Shown in pieces: positions 14,802 to 23,386 of a stretch of DNA of 26,504 bases (within the stretch, counting starts at the first letter, position 1; each line of letters opens with the position of its first letter). Both the position numbers and the translations under genes were made by a program. The DNA comes from JACDAS01 sp046262415 (GTDB taxonomy: Bacteria > Actinomycetota > Thermoleophilia > Gaiellales > Gaiellaceae). The DNA lies in assembly GCA_046262415.1 (NCBI GenBank), contig JBHEMU010000088.1, forward strand, positions 1-26,504. Direction: 5' to 3'. Below the pieces are notes generated by a model, which searched no databases, was not told where the DNA came from, and saw nothing but the letters and a program-made list of their open reading frames with translations.

Positions 14802-15462
14802 TCACGTAGGGTGTCTGACTCCGCGCCGCGAGCTTGCGGCGCAGGCGCGAGGCGTGCGAGTCGACCGTCCGGGTCCGGCAGAGCGACCGGTAGCCCCACA
14901 CCTCGCGCAGCAGCTCCTCCTTCGTGAACACGCGGGTCGGCGCGGTCGCGAGCTTGGCGAGGAGCTCGAACTCCTTGCCGGCGAGGACGAGCCGCTCGCC
15001 CCCCACCTTCACGCTCCGGGCACCGCGGTCGATCGCGATCTCCCCCGCGACGAGGAGCTCCGAGGCGGCCGGGTGCCGCCGCCGGAGCACGGCCCGGATG
15101 CGGGCCAGGAGCTCGTCGTAGACGAAGGGCCGCCCGAGGAAGTCGTCGCAGCCGCGGTCGAAGGCGCGGACGCGGTCAACCGCGTCGGACTCGGTCTCGC
15201 CGAGGACGATCACCGGGATCTCGCGATCCCAGGACCGGCCCGGCTCGCCCTCGCGCAGCCGCCGGCAGACGTCGAGCGCGGAGGCGTCCTCCAGCCCGGC
15301 GCCGAGCAGGACGAGCGCCGGCCGAGCGCGCTCGGCCAGCTCGAGTGCCTCCCCCGCGGCGGTCGCGCCGACCACCTGGAAGCCGTCGCTGGTCAGGTGC
15401 CGCTCGAGAAAGACGCGCGTCTCCTGCTCGGGCTCGGCCAGGAGGACGGCGTGCATGCCCAC
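14791..15462 (-). CDS. Atypical OmpR-family response regulator with premature TGA
   Basis: The 223-residue product has an N-terminal receiver-like domain (about 1-125) and a C-terminal OmpR/PhoB winged helix (about 135-223, FELLAKLATAPTRVFTKEELL, DSHASRLRRKL). The receiver is degenerate. The usual acidic pair reads AEPE, the phospho-acceptor Asp in LLDxxLP is Gly (LLGAGLED), the switch Thr position reads LGE, and the conserved Lys before PF is Arg (GRPF). Phosphorylation control is therefore unlikely. The frame stops at TGA (14791-14793) after YVIN-E, but continues in frame with RIGYRLMLPA to a TAG at 14758-14760. The TGA aligns with the Trp of the usual VWGVGYRL wing. GTG 15462 or ATG 15456 may start it. 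Confidence 0.82.
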   Translation of the reverse strand: MGMHAVLLAEPEQETRVFLERHLTSDGFQVVGATAAGEALELAERARPALVLLGAGLEDASALDVCRRLREGEPGRSWDREIPVIVLGETESDAVDRVRAFDRGCDDFLGRPFVYDELLARIRAVLRRRHPAASELLVAGEIAIDRGARSVKVGGERLVLAGKEFELLAKLATAPTRVFTKEELLREVWGYRSLCRTRTVDSHASRLRRKLAARSQTPYVINE

Positions 15463-15601
15463 GAAGCTAGCACCGCCCTCGCGGGGCGCATAGATGTCCT
15501 TTCGCGCGACTTTGCCACGAACGTTCGACAGCCGCCCGGAACGGACGGGGGCGACTCGGGCGGTCCGAGGGGTCGATGCGCTGACTCCGTCAGGCGCGGG
15601 C
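15463..15601. other. Intergenic region upstream of the response regulator
   Basis: This 139-nt region holds the 10-bp palindrome CGAACGTTCG at 15518-15527. It resembles half-sites of a Gram-positive LexA box, but the 4-nt spacer is missing. No convincing promoter pair was found for the response regulator, although it must be transcribed from here or from within the UbiB gene. Confidence 0.4.
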
Positions 15602-17269
15602 CTACAGCCGGCCCGAGCGGACGACGGCCCAGAGGAGCCAGATCCCGAGGACTCCCGAGACGGCGAAGCCGGCCACGGAGACGATGTGCACCCCGAGGAA
15701 GCGTGGCCCCCCCTCGGCGAAGATCCCGATCAGGCTCGACCCGATCAGGCCGCCCGAGACGACCAGCGCCATCACGAGCCGGTTGAACGCGATCGTCAGG
15801 CGGCGCGTGAAGTCGTCCAGGCCCTTGTGCACGAAGCCGACCTCGATCTGTCCGTCGCGCAGCGCGTCGAGGACGTCGTGCACCTGGTGGGGCGTGTCGG
15901 CCGCGACCTGCGCGAGCTTCCGGGACTCGCGCGATGCCCGCGCGAGGATCCGCCTCGGCGTGTACCGCCCGAGCATGAGGCTGCGCGCGTAGGGCTTCGC
16001 CACCTCGAACACGTTGAAGTCCGGGTACAGCTCGACGCCGACCGAGCCGAGCGTCGCGATCGACTTGTCGAGCAGGACGAACCGAGTCGGCAGCCGCAGG
16101 TTGAGCCTGTAGATGAGCGCGAACCCCTCGCGGATCACCTGCAGCGGGTCGATCTCCGCGAGGCTGGCGCCGTAGTAGCGGTAGTAGAGCTCGCGCAGCT
16201 CGCGCCCGAACTCCTCCTCCAGCTCCCTCGGGTAGCGCACGCCCAGCTCGGCGAGGCGGCGGGGGAGGACGTCGACGTTCTCGGAGGCGGCGTCGATGAA
16301 GAGGCGGGTCAGCTTCGACATGTCGTCGTCGCTGAGCTTCCCGGCGAGCCCGAAGTCGACCAGTCCGATGCGCTCGGGATGGCCGAGCACCAGGATGTTC
16401 GCCGGGTGCGGGTCGCCGTGGAAGAACCCGTGCCGGAAGATCATCGTCATCCAGGTCTCGCTGATCAGGTAGGCGAGCCGGCGCCGCTCCTCGAGCGAGA
16501 AGGCGGCCGCGTCCAGGTCGGCGAGCTGGATCCCCTCCAAGAGCTCGAGGGTCAGCACCCGCGTGCGCGTGTAGCTCCAGTAGACCTTGGGCACCCGGAC
16601 GTGCGGGTGGCCGGCGAAGTTCCGGTGGAACGTCTCCGCGTTCCGGCCCTCGAGCCGGTAGTCCAGCTCGTGCCGGATCGAGCGGGCGAACTCGTCGACG
16701 AGGCCCTGCGCGTCGATGAAGTCGAGCGCCCGTACCCGCTCCTTGGCGATCCGCGCCGCCTGGTAGAGGAGCGTCAGGTCGGATTCGATCTGCCGCGGCG
16801 CCTCCGGCCGCTGGATCTTGACGGCGACGTGGTGGCCGTTCGGCAGCAGGGCGCGGTGCACCTGGCCGATCGAGGCGGCCGCGATCGGAACCTCGTCGAA
16901 CTCGACGAAGAGCCGCTCGATCGGCAGCTCGAGCTCCTCCTGCACCACGCGCTCGACGTCCTCGTAGAGGAACGGCTTGACGTCGTCCTGGAGCCCGCGC
17001 AGCTCGCTGATGATGTCCGGCGGGAGCACGTCGGGCCGCATCGAGAGCAGCTGCCCGAACTTGACGAACGTCGGGCCGAGGTCCTCGAGCAGCTCACGCA
17101 GGTGCCTGCCGCGCTCGGAGGGGACGTCCTCGAGCACCAGCGCCGCGTCGTGGCCGGGCACGAGGTCGGTCAGGCGGTGCCGGGCGAAGAAGTAGCCGAA
17201 GCCGTGCCGGACCGACGCCTGCGCGATCTCGGCGATCCGCCCCAGGCTCCTGGTCGCGGGCTCGGCCAT
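15602..17269 (-). CDS. AarF/ABC1/UbiB-family atypical kinase-like protein
   Basis: UbiB-family proteins are membrane-associated kinase-like ATPases linked to quinone and lipid metabolism. The 555-residue product has the full set of family landmarks. These are the KxGQ motif KFGQ (70-73) in LGPTFVKFGQLLSMRPDVLP, the Ala-rich loop AAASIGQVH (130-138) replacing the kinase glycine loop, VAVKIQRP (Lys151), HGDPHPANIL (284-293) and DFGLAGKL (305-312). Two C-terminal hydrophobic helices (about 495-550) would anchor it in the membrane. The substrate is not known for actinobacterial members. It follows the small coiled-coil gene by 78 nt. Confidence 0.93.
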   Translation of the reverse strand: MAEPATRSLGRIAEIAQASVRHGFGYFFARHRLTDLVPGHDAALVLEDVPSERGRHLRELLEDLGPTFVKFGQLLSMRPDVLPPDIISELRGLQDDVKPFLYEDVERVVQEELELPIERLFVEFDEVPIAAASIGQVHRALLPNGHHVAVKIQRPEAPRQIESDLTLLYQAARIAKERVRALDFIDAQGLVDEFARSIRHELDYRLEGRNAETFHRNFAGHPHVRVPKVYWSYTRTRVLTLELLEGIQLADLDAAAFSLEERRRLAYLISETWMTMIFRHGFFHGDPHPANILVLGHPERIGLVDFGLAGKLSDDDMSKLTRLFIDAASENVDVLPRRLAELGVRYPRELEEEFGRELRELYYRYYGASLAEIDPLQVIREGFALIYRLNLRLPTRFVLLDKSIATLGSVGVELYPDFNVFEVAKPYARSLMLGRYTPRRILARASRESRKLAQVAADTPHQVHDVLDALRDGQIEVGFVHKGLDDFTRRLTIAFNRLVMALVVSGGLIGSSLIGIFAEGGPRFLGVHIVSVAGFAVSGVLGIWLLWAVVRSGRL

Positions 17270-17347
17270 GCCTCAGTGTTGCACGGCGGCGCCGGGATTC
17301 CTGGGCGGCTGGAAGCTCTCCAGCCTCGCCGGCTGTTCAGACCGAAT

Positions 17348-17701
17348 CTAGCCCGGCGGCGGCAGCGGCGGCGGGACGCCCTCGACGAGCCGGAGCCGGT
17401 GCTCGAGCTGGGCGACCCGGAGCTCCAGCTCGTCGAACTCGCGCCGCGGCACGAGCCCGAGCTCGCGGAACATGCCCTCGAGGCCGGCGCCCGCACGCTC
17501 GCCGAAGCGCACCGCCTCGCCGCGCCAGCGTGTCGCTGCCTCCTGCACGACGACCCGGGCCTCGTCGCGCGTGATGTCGCCGCGGCCGGCGAGGCGGTCG
17601 GCTAGGTCATCGATGCGGTCGGCGGTCAGTACGACCGCGCCGAGAGCCGACAGCGCCAGCCGCTCGAGCGACTCCCGGACGCCGCTAGCGGGCTCGTCCA
17701 T
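17348..17701 (-). CDS. Small coiled-coil protein (phasin/BMFP-like)
   Basis: This 117-residue protein has an amphipathic, Ala/Leu-rich helical body (about 8-70) and a C-terminal segment FRELGLVPRREFDELELRVAQLEHRL followed by a short Pro-rich end. In pieces, LGLVPRREFDEL and RVAQLEHRL resemble the end of phasin-superfamily and BMFP (YqiC-like) proteins, where a leucine zipper mediates oligomerisation. No signal peptide or membrane segment was seen. The start overlaps the secDF stop by 17 nt and it precedes a UbiB-family gene, so a membrane or lipid-associated role is possible. The assignment is by pattern only. Confidence 0.75.
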   Translation of the reverse strand: MDEPASGVRESLERLALSALGAVVLTADRIDDLADRLAGRGDITRDEARVVVQEAATRWRGEAVRFGERAGAGLEGMFRELGLVPRREFDELELRVAQLEHRLRLVEGVPPPLPPPG

Positions 17702-20477
17702 GCGGACGTGTCCGGCGGCGCTGGCGCCGGCGCTCTCGCTTGGCCGCCGAGGCGGCGCCGGCCGGCTGCGGGGTCAGGTCGGTCAGCGTCGGCGCCGGTT
17801 CGGCGGCGGCGGCCTCCGTCGCCTGCTCGAGCGCGAGCGTCCCGGGGTCGAGCGCCGGGCCGCCCCGCGGGCGAAGCGGCCGCCGCTTGGCCGGCGTCCC
17901 TCCATCCTCCATGCCGGGCTCGTCCTGGCCGATCCGCTTGGCGTACTCCGGTTCGCGCTCCTTCGACATCGTCAGGAGCGGCGCGGCGATGAAGATCGAC
18001 GAGTAGGCTCCGGCGCCGATCCCGACGAGCAGGGCGAAGGCGAAGTCCTTCAATGTCTCGCCCCCGAAGATCAGCAGGCTCGTCACCGGCAGCAGCGTGA
18101 TGAAGGTCGTCGCCAGGGAGCGGCGGATCGTCTCCCAGAGCGAGACGTTCGCGATCGTGGCGAAGGCCGAGCTCCGCATCAGGGGCACGTTCTCGCGGAT
18201 GCGGTCGAAGATGATGATCGTGTCGTAGATCGAGTAGCCGAGGACGGTCAGGATCGCCGCCACGGTCGCGGTCGACACCTCCCTCGCCGTCAGCGAGTAG
18301 ATCCCGACGGTGATCAGGATGTCGTGGATCAGCGCCACGATCACCGGCATCGCGTACTTGAAGTCGAACCGGATCGCGATGTAGAGCACGATCAGGAGCA
18401 GCGAGACGAAGATCGAGAGGATCGCCGCGCGGGCGATCTGGCGCCCGAAGCTCGAGGAGACGTTCTTGACCGCGAAGGAGATGTTCTCGCCGAAGCGCTC
18501 CTTCAGGCCGGCCGAGAGCCTGTCCAAGTCGGCCGTCTCCAGCGCGTCGGTCCGGATCTGGAAGCTCCTGTACTTGCCGGCGATCTCCGCGCCGCGTCCC
18601 TGGATCACCGCCCCGGCCTGCCCGATCGCCTTCGCCTCGTTCCGGACGACGTCGAGCCCGACCGGCTGCTGCGTCTTGAACGTGATCTGCGTCCCGCCCC
18701 TGAAGTCGATCCCGAAGTTGAGCCCCCGTGCGCCCAGCGAGACGGCGCCGATCGCCAGAACGACGCCGGAGATCGCGAACCACGTGTAGCGCCGGCGCAT
18801 GAAGTCGATCTGCAGCCACTTCGCGCTCTGCTGGCCCTCCGCGCCCATGAACCGGGGGTTGTCGAACCAGCGGAAGCCGGCGAGCAGGCCGAGCATGGCG
18901 CGGGTCGCCGCGACGGCCGTGACCACCGAGATGACGACGCCGACGAGGAGCATCAGGGCGAACCCCTTGACGCTGGCGGTCGCCACGGCGAAGAGCACGA
19001 GCGCCGTGATGCAGGTGACGACGTTCGCGTCCATGATCGTGTGGAAGCCCTTCGCGTACCCGGCCGAGATCGCCGCGCGCACGGACTTCCCGGCGCGCAC
19101 CTCTTCCTTGATCCGCTCGAAGATGACCACGTTCGCGTCCGCGGCGACCCCGATCGTCAGGATCAGGCCCGCGAAGCCGGGCAGCGTGACGGTCACGTTC
19201 AGGATCAGGATCGCCGCGTACAGGAAGGCGGCGTAGATCCCGAGGCCGATCACCGCGATCAGACCCAGGAAGCGGTACAGCGCGAGCAGGAAGATCGCGA
19301 CGATCAGGAAGCCGATCAGGGCCGCGCGCTTCGCCTCCTCGAGCGAGTCCTTGCCGAGCGTGGCGGACACGTCCGTGCGCTCGATCTGGATGAAATTGAC
19401 CGGCAGCGCGCCCGTCTGGAGCACGATCGCCAGCCGCTTGGCCTCGTCGAGGGAGCGGATGCCGGTGATCTGCGCGCCGTTGACGGGGTCGATCCCGTCC
19501 GGGTAATCCTCGAAGTCGATCGTCGGGAACGACTTGATGTCCTTGTCGAGGACGATCGCGAAGCTCTGGAGCACCTTCTCGCCGCTGATGCCGGACAGCA
19601 GGCGCCCGCGCTGCGCCTCTTGCCTCGTGATCTCGTGGAACTTCCTGCCGCCCTCCTTGTCGAACTGCATCAGGACGATCGGATCGCTCGTGTTCGGGTC
19701 GAAGTCCTGACGGGTGCCGGAGAGCTTCAGGTCCTCGCCGGTCATCTGCGGGATCGGCTTCTCCTCGTTCTCCAGGTCGTACTTGAAGAGGTAGTAGTAG
19801 ACGCGCGTGGGCGGGTCCTCGTTCACGCCGGGGCAGACGGCCGCGGCCTTGCCGCAGGTGACCACGGTGGTCTTCTCCGGTAGGGCGAAGACCTGGGCCT
19901 GCCTTGCGCGCGCCTTGCCCTCCGCATACGGCGCGCCCGGGCCCTTGAGCAGGTCGGCCCGGGTCTCCTTCGGCCCGACCACGAGCTGCTTCGTCGGCTT
20001 GTCGAACAGGTAGAAGACCGTCGGCTTGCCCCGTTTCGCCTGCGACTGCACCGAGCTCAGGAGCTCGTGGAGCTGCACGGCCGGGCGGGGCTGGTTGTTC
20101 ACGATCGAGGGCCCGAAGAGGCTGGTCTCCAGGTCGAACAGCTCGAGCTGGGCCGTCTGGCCGATCAGCTCCGAGGCTTCCTTCGTGTCCGTCACGCCGG
20201 GCAGCTGGATCACGATCTGATCCTCGCCCTGCTTGCGGATCTCCGGCTCGGCGACGCCCGTCTTGTCGACGCGCTCGCGCATGATCGAGATCGAGCGGTC
20301 GAGGTCCGAGGGCTTGAGGTCGTAGCCCTTCGGCGGCTGCGCCTTGAGCACGACCTCGAGACCGCCCTGCAGGTCGAGCCCGAGCCTCGCCTCCTTCTGC
20401 CAGATCAGCGCCGCCGACCCGGCGAGCGCGGCGAGGATCAGCGCGACGAGGATCAGGTGGGGTCGGCGGCTCTGCAC
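17685..20477 (-). CDS. secDF: Fused protein-export subunit SecD-SecF
   Basis: SecD and SecF use the proton motive force to assist SecYEG/SecA translocation from the outer face of the membrane. Here they are fused in one 930-residue protein. The SecD half has an N-terminal helix, GLDLQGGLEV (33-42), a large extracytoplasmic domain, and membrane helices with GVAADANVVIFERIKEE, whose Asp is the proton-relay residue. SecF starts near residue 560 with a helix, GIDFRGGTQI, and a second helix set including LTVLGYSIYDTIIIFDRIREN. A cytoplasmic tail rich in Arg, Ala and Pro follows. The order yajC then secDF is classical. The start is 18 nt after yajC. Confidence 0.96.
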   Translation of the reverse strand: MQSRRPHLILVALILAALAGSAALIWQKEARLGLDLQGGLEVVLKAQPPKGYDLKPSDLDRSISIMRERVDKTGVAEPEIRKQGEDQIVIQLPGVTDTKEASELIGQTAQLELFDLETSLFGPSIVNNQPRPAVQLHELLSSVQSQAKRGKPTVFYLFDKPTKQLVVGPKETRADLLKGPGAPYAEGKARARQAQVFALPEKTTVVTCGKAAAVCPGVNEDPPTRVYYYLFKYDLENEEKPIPQMTGEDLKLSGTRQDFDPNTSDPIVLMQFDKEGGRKFHEITRQEAQRGRLLSGISGEKVLQSFAIVLDKDIKSFPTIDFEDYPDGIDPVNGAQITGIRSLDEAKRLAIVLQTGALPVNFIQIERTDVSATLGKDSLEEAKRAALIGFLIVAIFLLALYRFLGLIAVIGLGIYAAFLYAAILILNVTVTLPGFAGLILTIGVAADANVVIFERIKEEVRAGKSVRAAISAGYAKGFHTIMDANVVTCITALVLFAVATASVKGFALMLLVGVVISVVTAVAATRAMLGLLAGFRWFDNPRFMGAEGQQSAKWLQIDFMRRRYTWFAISGVVLAIGAVSLGARGLNFGIDFRGGTQITFKTQQPVGLDVVRNEAKAIGQAGAVIQGRGAEIAGKYRSFQIRTDALETADLDRLSAGLKERFGENISFAVKNVSSSFGRQIARAAILSIFVSLLLIVLYIAIRFDFKYAMPVIVALIHDILITVGIYSLTAREVSTATVAAILTVLGYSIYDTIIIFDRIRENVPLMRSSAFATIANVSLWETIRRSLATTFITLLPVTSLLIFGGETLKDFAFALLVGIGAGAYSSIFIAAPLLTMSKEREPEYAKRIGQDEPGMEDGGTPAKRRPLRPRGGPALDPGTLALEQATEAAAAEPAPTLTDLTPQPAGAASAAKRERRRQRRRTRPHGRAR

Positions 20478-20495
20478 GGGAACGGCCGATCCAGC

Positions 20496-20822
20496 TTAGC
20501 GAGGGCTCGCTTCGACCGGCTCGTCCTCCACGGCGTCCTCGACCTCGGCCTCGCCGGGCTCCTCCACCTCGTCGTCGGGGACGAGGGCCGCGACGGCGCG
20601 CCGTGCGAGCAGCACGTTCGTGCCCGGCGCGATCTCGACCGTGAGGCGGTCGTCGTCGACGCTCTGGACGGTGCCGTAGAGCCCGCCGGCGGTGATGATC
20701 TCGGCGCCGGGTGCCAGCTGCTCGAGCATCGCCGCCTGCTCGGCCTGCCGCCGGCGCGCCGGGCGGATCGCGAAGAGCCAGAGGAACGCGAAGCCGAGCA
20801 CCATGAGGATCAGTAGTTCCAT
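20496..20822 (-). CDS. yajC: Preprotein translocase accessory subunit YajC
   Basis: YajC is a small single-pass membrane partner of SecDF. The 108-residue product has an N-terminal membrane segment (ELLILMVLGFAFLWLFAI, 2-19) followed by the hallmark RPARRRQAEQAAMLEQL, then PGAEIITAGGLYGTV and an SH3-like stretch, ending in an acidic tail (EVEEPGEAEVEDAVEDE, about 85-102). The acidic tail is longer than in E. coli. The ATG at 20822 lies inside the last codons of tgt (13-nt overlap). The open frame further upstream is a shadow of tgt. Confidence 0.94.
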   Translation of the reverse strand: MELLILMVLGFAFLWLFAIRPARRRQAEQAAMLEQLAPGAEIITAGGLYGTVQSVDDDRLTVEIAPGTNVLLARRAVAALVPDDEVEEPGEAEVEDAVEDEPVEASPR

Positions 20823-21934
20823 GCAGTCTCCGTGGCGGACGCCAGGCGAGCGAGCGCCTCCGCCGTGAAGGATGCCAGTTTCCCCTGCTCGATCGCGGCC
20901 CGGGCGCCGGCGGTCAACTCGAGCAGGAAGCTGAGGTTGTGCAGGCCGAGCAGCCGCAGGCCGAGCAGCTCCTGCTGGTTGACGAGGTGCCGCAGGTACG
21001 CGCGGGAGAAGCGGGTGCACGCCGGGCAGCCGCACCCCTCGTCGAGCGGGCGCGGGTCGCGGGCGAAGCGGGCGTTGCGGAGGTTGAGGCGGCCGGACCA
21101 GGTGAGCGCGCTGCCGGTCCGCCCGAGGCGAGTCGGCAGCACGCAGTCGAACATGTCGATGCCGCGTGCGATCACCTCGAGGATCCCCTCCGGGTCGCCG
21201 ATCCCCATGAAGTAACGGGGCCGGTCGGCGGGGAGGAGCGGCGCCGACCAGCCGGTCGCCTCGAACATCTCCGCCCGGGATTCCCCGATCGCGAGGCCGC
21301 CGAGCGCGTAGCCGTCGAAGCCGAGCTCGACGACCTCCTCGATCGACCGCCGCCGCAGGTCCGGATCGGTCGCGCCCTGCGCGATCCCGAAGAGGAGCTG
21401 GCCCGACGGCCGCGGCGCCGCACGCTGCCGGAGAGCCCAGAGCGTCGTCCTGCGCACGGCCTGCTCGAGCTCGGCGCGCGGAACGCCGACGGGCGGGCAG
21501 ATGTCGAGGCACATGGCGACGTCGGAGCCGAGCGCGGCCTGGATCCCGGCCGCCAGCTCCGGCGTCAGCCGCGCCGGCGCGCCGTCGTAGACCGAGGCGA
21601 AGGTGACGCCGTCGTCGTCGACGGCGAGCAGCGTGTCCCGCAGCGAGAAGACCTGGAAGCCGCCCGAGTCGGTGAGGATCGGGCCGTCCCAGCCCATGAA
21701 GGCATGGAGCCCGCCGAGCTCGGCGACGACCTCCTCTCCCGGGCGGAAGTGCAGGTGGTAGGTGTTGCCGAGGACGATGTGCGCCCCGAGGGCGCGCAAT
21801 TCGTCCGGGTGGATCCCCTTGACGGTGCCCTTGGTGCCGACGGGCATGAAGGCGGGCGTCGGCACGTCGCCGTGCGCGGTCGTCAGGACGCCGGCCCGGG
21901 CCGCCCCGTCCGTCGCGGTGACGGCGAAGCTCAC
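20810..21934 (-). CDS. tgt: tRNA-guanine(34) transglycosylase (Tgt)
   Basis: Bacterial Tgt exchanges G34 of GUN-anticodon tRNAs for preQ1, the entry step of queuosine into tRNA. The 374-residue product has FMPVGTKGTVKG, LGNTYHL, ILTDSGGFQVFSL (substrate-binding Asp), GGLAIGE and DMFDCVLPTRLGR with its nucleophilic Asp. It also has the zinc site CGCPAC (near residue 300) with the downstream His in LLGLHNL. The GTG start overlaps the queA stop (GTGA), so the two queuosine genes are coupled. The open frame extends upstream out of queA but is not conserved. Confidence 0.96.
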   Translation of the reverse strand: MSFAVTATDGAARAGVLTTAHGDVPTPAFMPVGTKGTVKGIHPDELRALGAHIVLGNTYHLHFRPGEEVVAELGGLHAFMGWDGPILTDSGGFQVFSLRDTLLAVDDDGVTFASVYDGAPARLTPELAAGIQAALGSDVAMCLDICPPVGVPRAELEQAVRRTTLWALRQRAAPRPSGQLLFGIAQGATDPDLRRRSIEEVVELGFDGYALGGLAIGESRAEMFEATGWSAPLLPADRPRYFMGIGDPEGILEVIARGIDMFDCVLPTRLGRTGSALTWSGRLNLRNARFARDPRPLDEGCGCPACTRFSRAYLRHLVNQQELLGLRLLGLHNLSFLLELTAGARAAIEQGKLASFTAEALARLASATETAWNY

Positions 21935-22875
21935 AGGATCAGCATCGCGTCGCCGAAGGAGTAGAAGCGGTACCGCTCCGCGATCGCCAGCCGGTAGAGC
22001 TCGCGCGTCTCCTCCACGCCGGCGAAGGCCATCACGAGCGCCAGGAGCGTCGAGCGCGGCAGGTGGAAGTTCGTCAGCAGCGAGTCGACGCGGCGGAACT
22101 CGAAGCCCGGCGTCACGAACAGCTCCGTGCGTCCGGAGAGCGGCGCGCCACGCGCGAGCGACTCGAGCACGCGGACCGTCGTCGTGCCGACTGCCAGCAC
22201 CCTCCCGGCAGATCGGATTCGCTCCCACGCGGCGGGCTCTACCTCGTAGCGCTCGCCGTGCAGACGGTGCTCGGCGAGGTCCTCGACCGTGAGGGGCCGG
22301 AACGTGTCCAGTCCGACGTGCAGCGTCACGCGCTCGACCTCGAGCCGGTCGAGCAGCTCGGGCGTGAAGTGCAGGCCGGCGGTGGGCGCGGCGGCGGACC
22401 CCTCCTGCGCCGCGTACACCGTCTGGTAGCGCGACGGGTCTCCGGAGCGTTCGGTGATGTACGGCGGCAGCGGGGCCTCGCCCTCCGGCTCGCCGGTGAG
22501 GCGCAGCCGCCACCGGCCCTCACCGAGGTGCTCCAAGAGCTCGACGGGCCCGAGCCGCTGGCCGGGGCGCAGTCGCGAGGTCGGCCGCGCGAGCCCCTCC
22601 CACTTTCCGTCGGCGCCGGAGCGCTCGAGCAGCAGCACCTCGGCCGCCCCTCCGCCCGGCCGGGTCAGGCGGAGGCGGGCCGCCAGCACGCGCGTGTCGT
22701 TGACGACGACGAGCTCCTCCGGGGCGACCTCCGCCGGCAGCTCCCAGAAGGGCCGGTGCCGGACGGCGCCGCCGGCCCGGTCGTACACGAGCAGGCGTGA
22801 GCCCTCCCGCCGCGAAGCCGGCTGCTGGGCGATCAGCTCGGGCGGCAGGTCGTAGTCGAGCTCCGAGACCTTCAC
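21931..22875 (-). CDS. queA: S-adenosylmethionine:tRNA ribosyltransferase-isomerase (QueA)
   Basis: QueA builds epoxyqueuosine on tRNA by transferring and isomerising the ribose of SAM onto preQ1, after Tgt. The 314-residue product starts LDYDLPPELIAQQPASRREGSRLL in two recognisable blocks (DYDLPPELIAQ, RREGSRLLV). It contains VVVNDTRVLAARL, APTAGLHFT, HVGLDTFRPL, VGTTTVRVLE and LLTNFHLPRSTLL, all characteristic. It is a little shorter than the E. coli enzyme (about 350). The GTG at 22875 is the only reasonable start; the frame runs further upstream without a conserved sequence. A divergent small gene begins 30 nt away. Confidence 0.94.
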   Translation of the reverse strand: MKVSELDYDLPPELIAQQPASRREGSRLLVYDRAGGAVRHRPFWELPAEVAPEELVVVNDTRVLAARLRLTRPGGGAAEVLLLERSGADGKWEGLARPTSRLRPGQRLGPVELLEHLGEGRWRLRLTGEPEGEAPLPPYITERSGDPSRYQTVYAAQEGSAAAPTAGLHFTPELLDRLEVERVTLHVGLDTFRPLTVEDLAEHRLHGERYEVEPAAWERIRSAGRVLAVGTTTVRVLESLARGAPLSGRTELFVTPGFEFRRVDSLLTNFHLPRSTLLALVMAFAGVEETRELYRLAIAERYRFYSFGDAMLIL

Positions 22876-22904
22876 ATCCGACGCGAACGCTAGCCTCCCA
22901 CGCC

Positions 22905-23363
22905 ATGGACGGCGCTGCGATCGAGCGGGCGATGCGGCGGCTCGCGCAATCCAGCGACGAGCCCTACGACCCCGCGGCTTCGGACGCCGCGCTGGAGCGG
23001 GCGCACCGCCGGCTGGAGGAGCTCGCGGAGACCGCGGCGCAGCTCGAGGCGACGCTGCCCGACCGGGTCGGCAACGCGGTCCGGGAGGGAATCCGCGCCG
23101 AGTCCCTGCCGCTCGGCAGGCAGCTCGCGGAGACACGCGGCCTCGCCGGCCAGACGATCCGGCGCCTGGAGCGGATCGAAGGCACGCTGCTTACCGAGCG
23201 CCACGCCCGGGTCGACGACCTCGCCCTGCTCGTCGAGCTGATCACCTCCGGCTGGCAGAGCGTCGACCGCCGCCTCGCCCGGATCGAGGACGCGCTCACG
23301 CGCCGCGACGATGCGGTCGTCTACCGCATGGACGAGCGGCGGGGCGAAGCCGGCTCGATGTGA
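22905..23363 (+). CDS. Hypothetical coiled-coil protein
   Basis: I do not recognise this family. The 152-residue product from the ATG at 22905 is highly charged and almost entirely helical by eye: ALERAHRRLEELAETAAQLEATL (in parts ALERAHRRLEEL and AETAAQLEATL, about 25-50), then QLAETRGLAGQTIRRLERIE and a final DRRLARIEDALTRRD. It has no signal peptide, membrane segment or cysteine. Third codon positions are almost all G or C, as in neighbouring genes, which argues for real coding. It is divergent from queA (29 nt between the starts) and convergent with the GNAT gene. A perfect 18-bp palindrome follows its stop. Confidence 0.7.
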   Translation: MDGAAIERAMRRLAQSSDEPYDPAASDAALERAHRRLEELAETAAQLEATLPDRVGNAVREGIRAESLPLGRQLAETRGLAGQTIRRLERIEGTLLTERHARVDDLALLVELITSGWQSVDRRLARIEDALTRRDDAVVYRMDERRGEAGSM

Positions 23364-23366
23364 CGT

Positions 23367-23384
23367 GCCGCCGGCGCCGGCGGC
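23367..23384. terminator. Perfect 18-bp GC palindrome after the coiled-coil gene
   Basis: GCCGCCGGC/GCCGGCGGC is an exact palindrome 3 nt after the stop at 23363. It could form a strong hairpin on transcripts from either convergent gene. No U-tract follows in either direction, so termination is a guess. Confidence 0.35.
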
Positions 23385-23386
23385 GC

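Noticed and set aside
14791..15462. Pairing of this response regulator with the histidine kinase at the right edge
   Set aside because: They are 10 kb apart and the receiver lacks a phospho-acceptor Asp, so a cognate relationship is not supported.
15518..15527. CGAACGTTCG as a possible LexA/SOS box
   Set aside because: The known Gram-positive box needs four bases between GAAC and GTTC; here there are none, so it is only a short palindrome.
20823..21512. Upstream extension of the yajC frame
   Set aside because: It is antisense-free but out of frame within tgt and Arg-rich; the YajC membrane segment begins right at ATG 20822.
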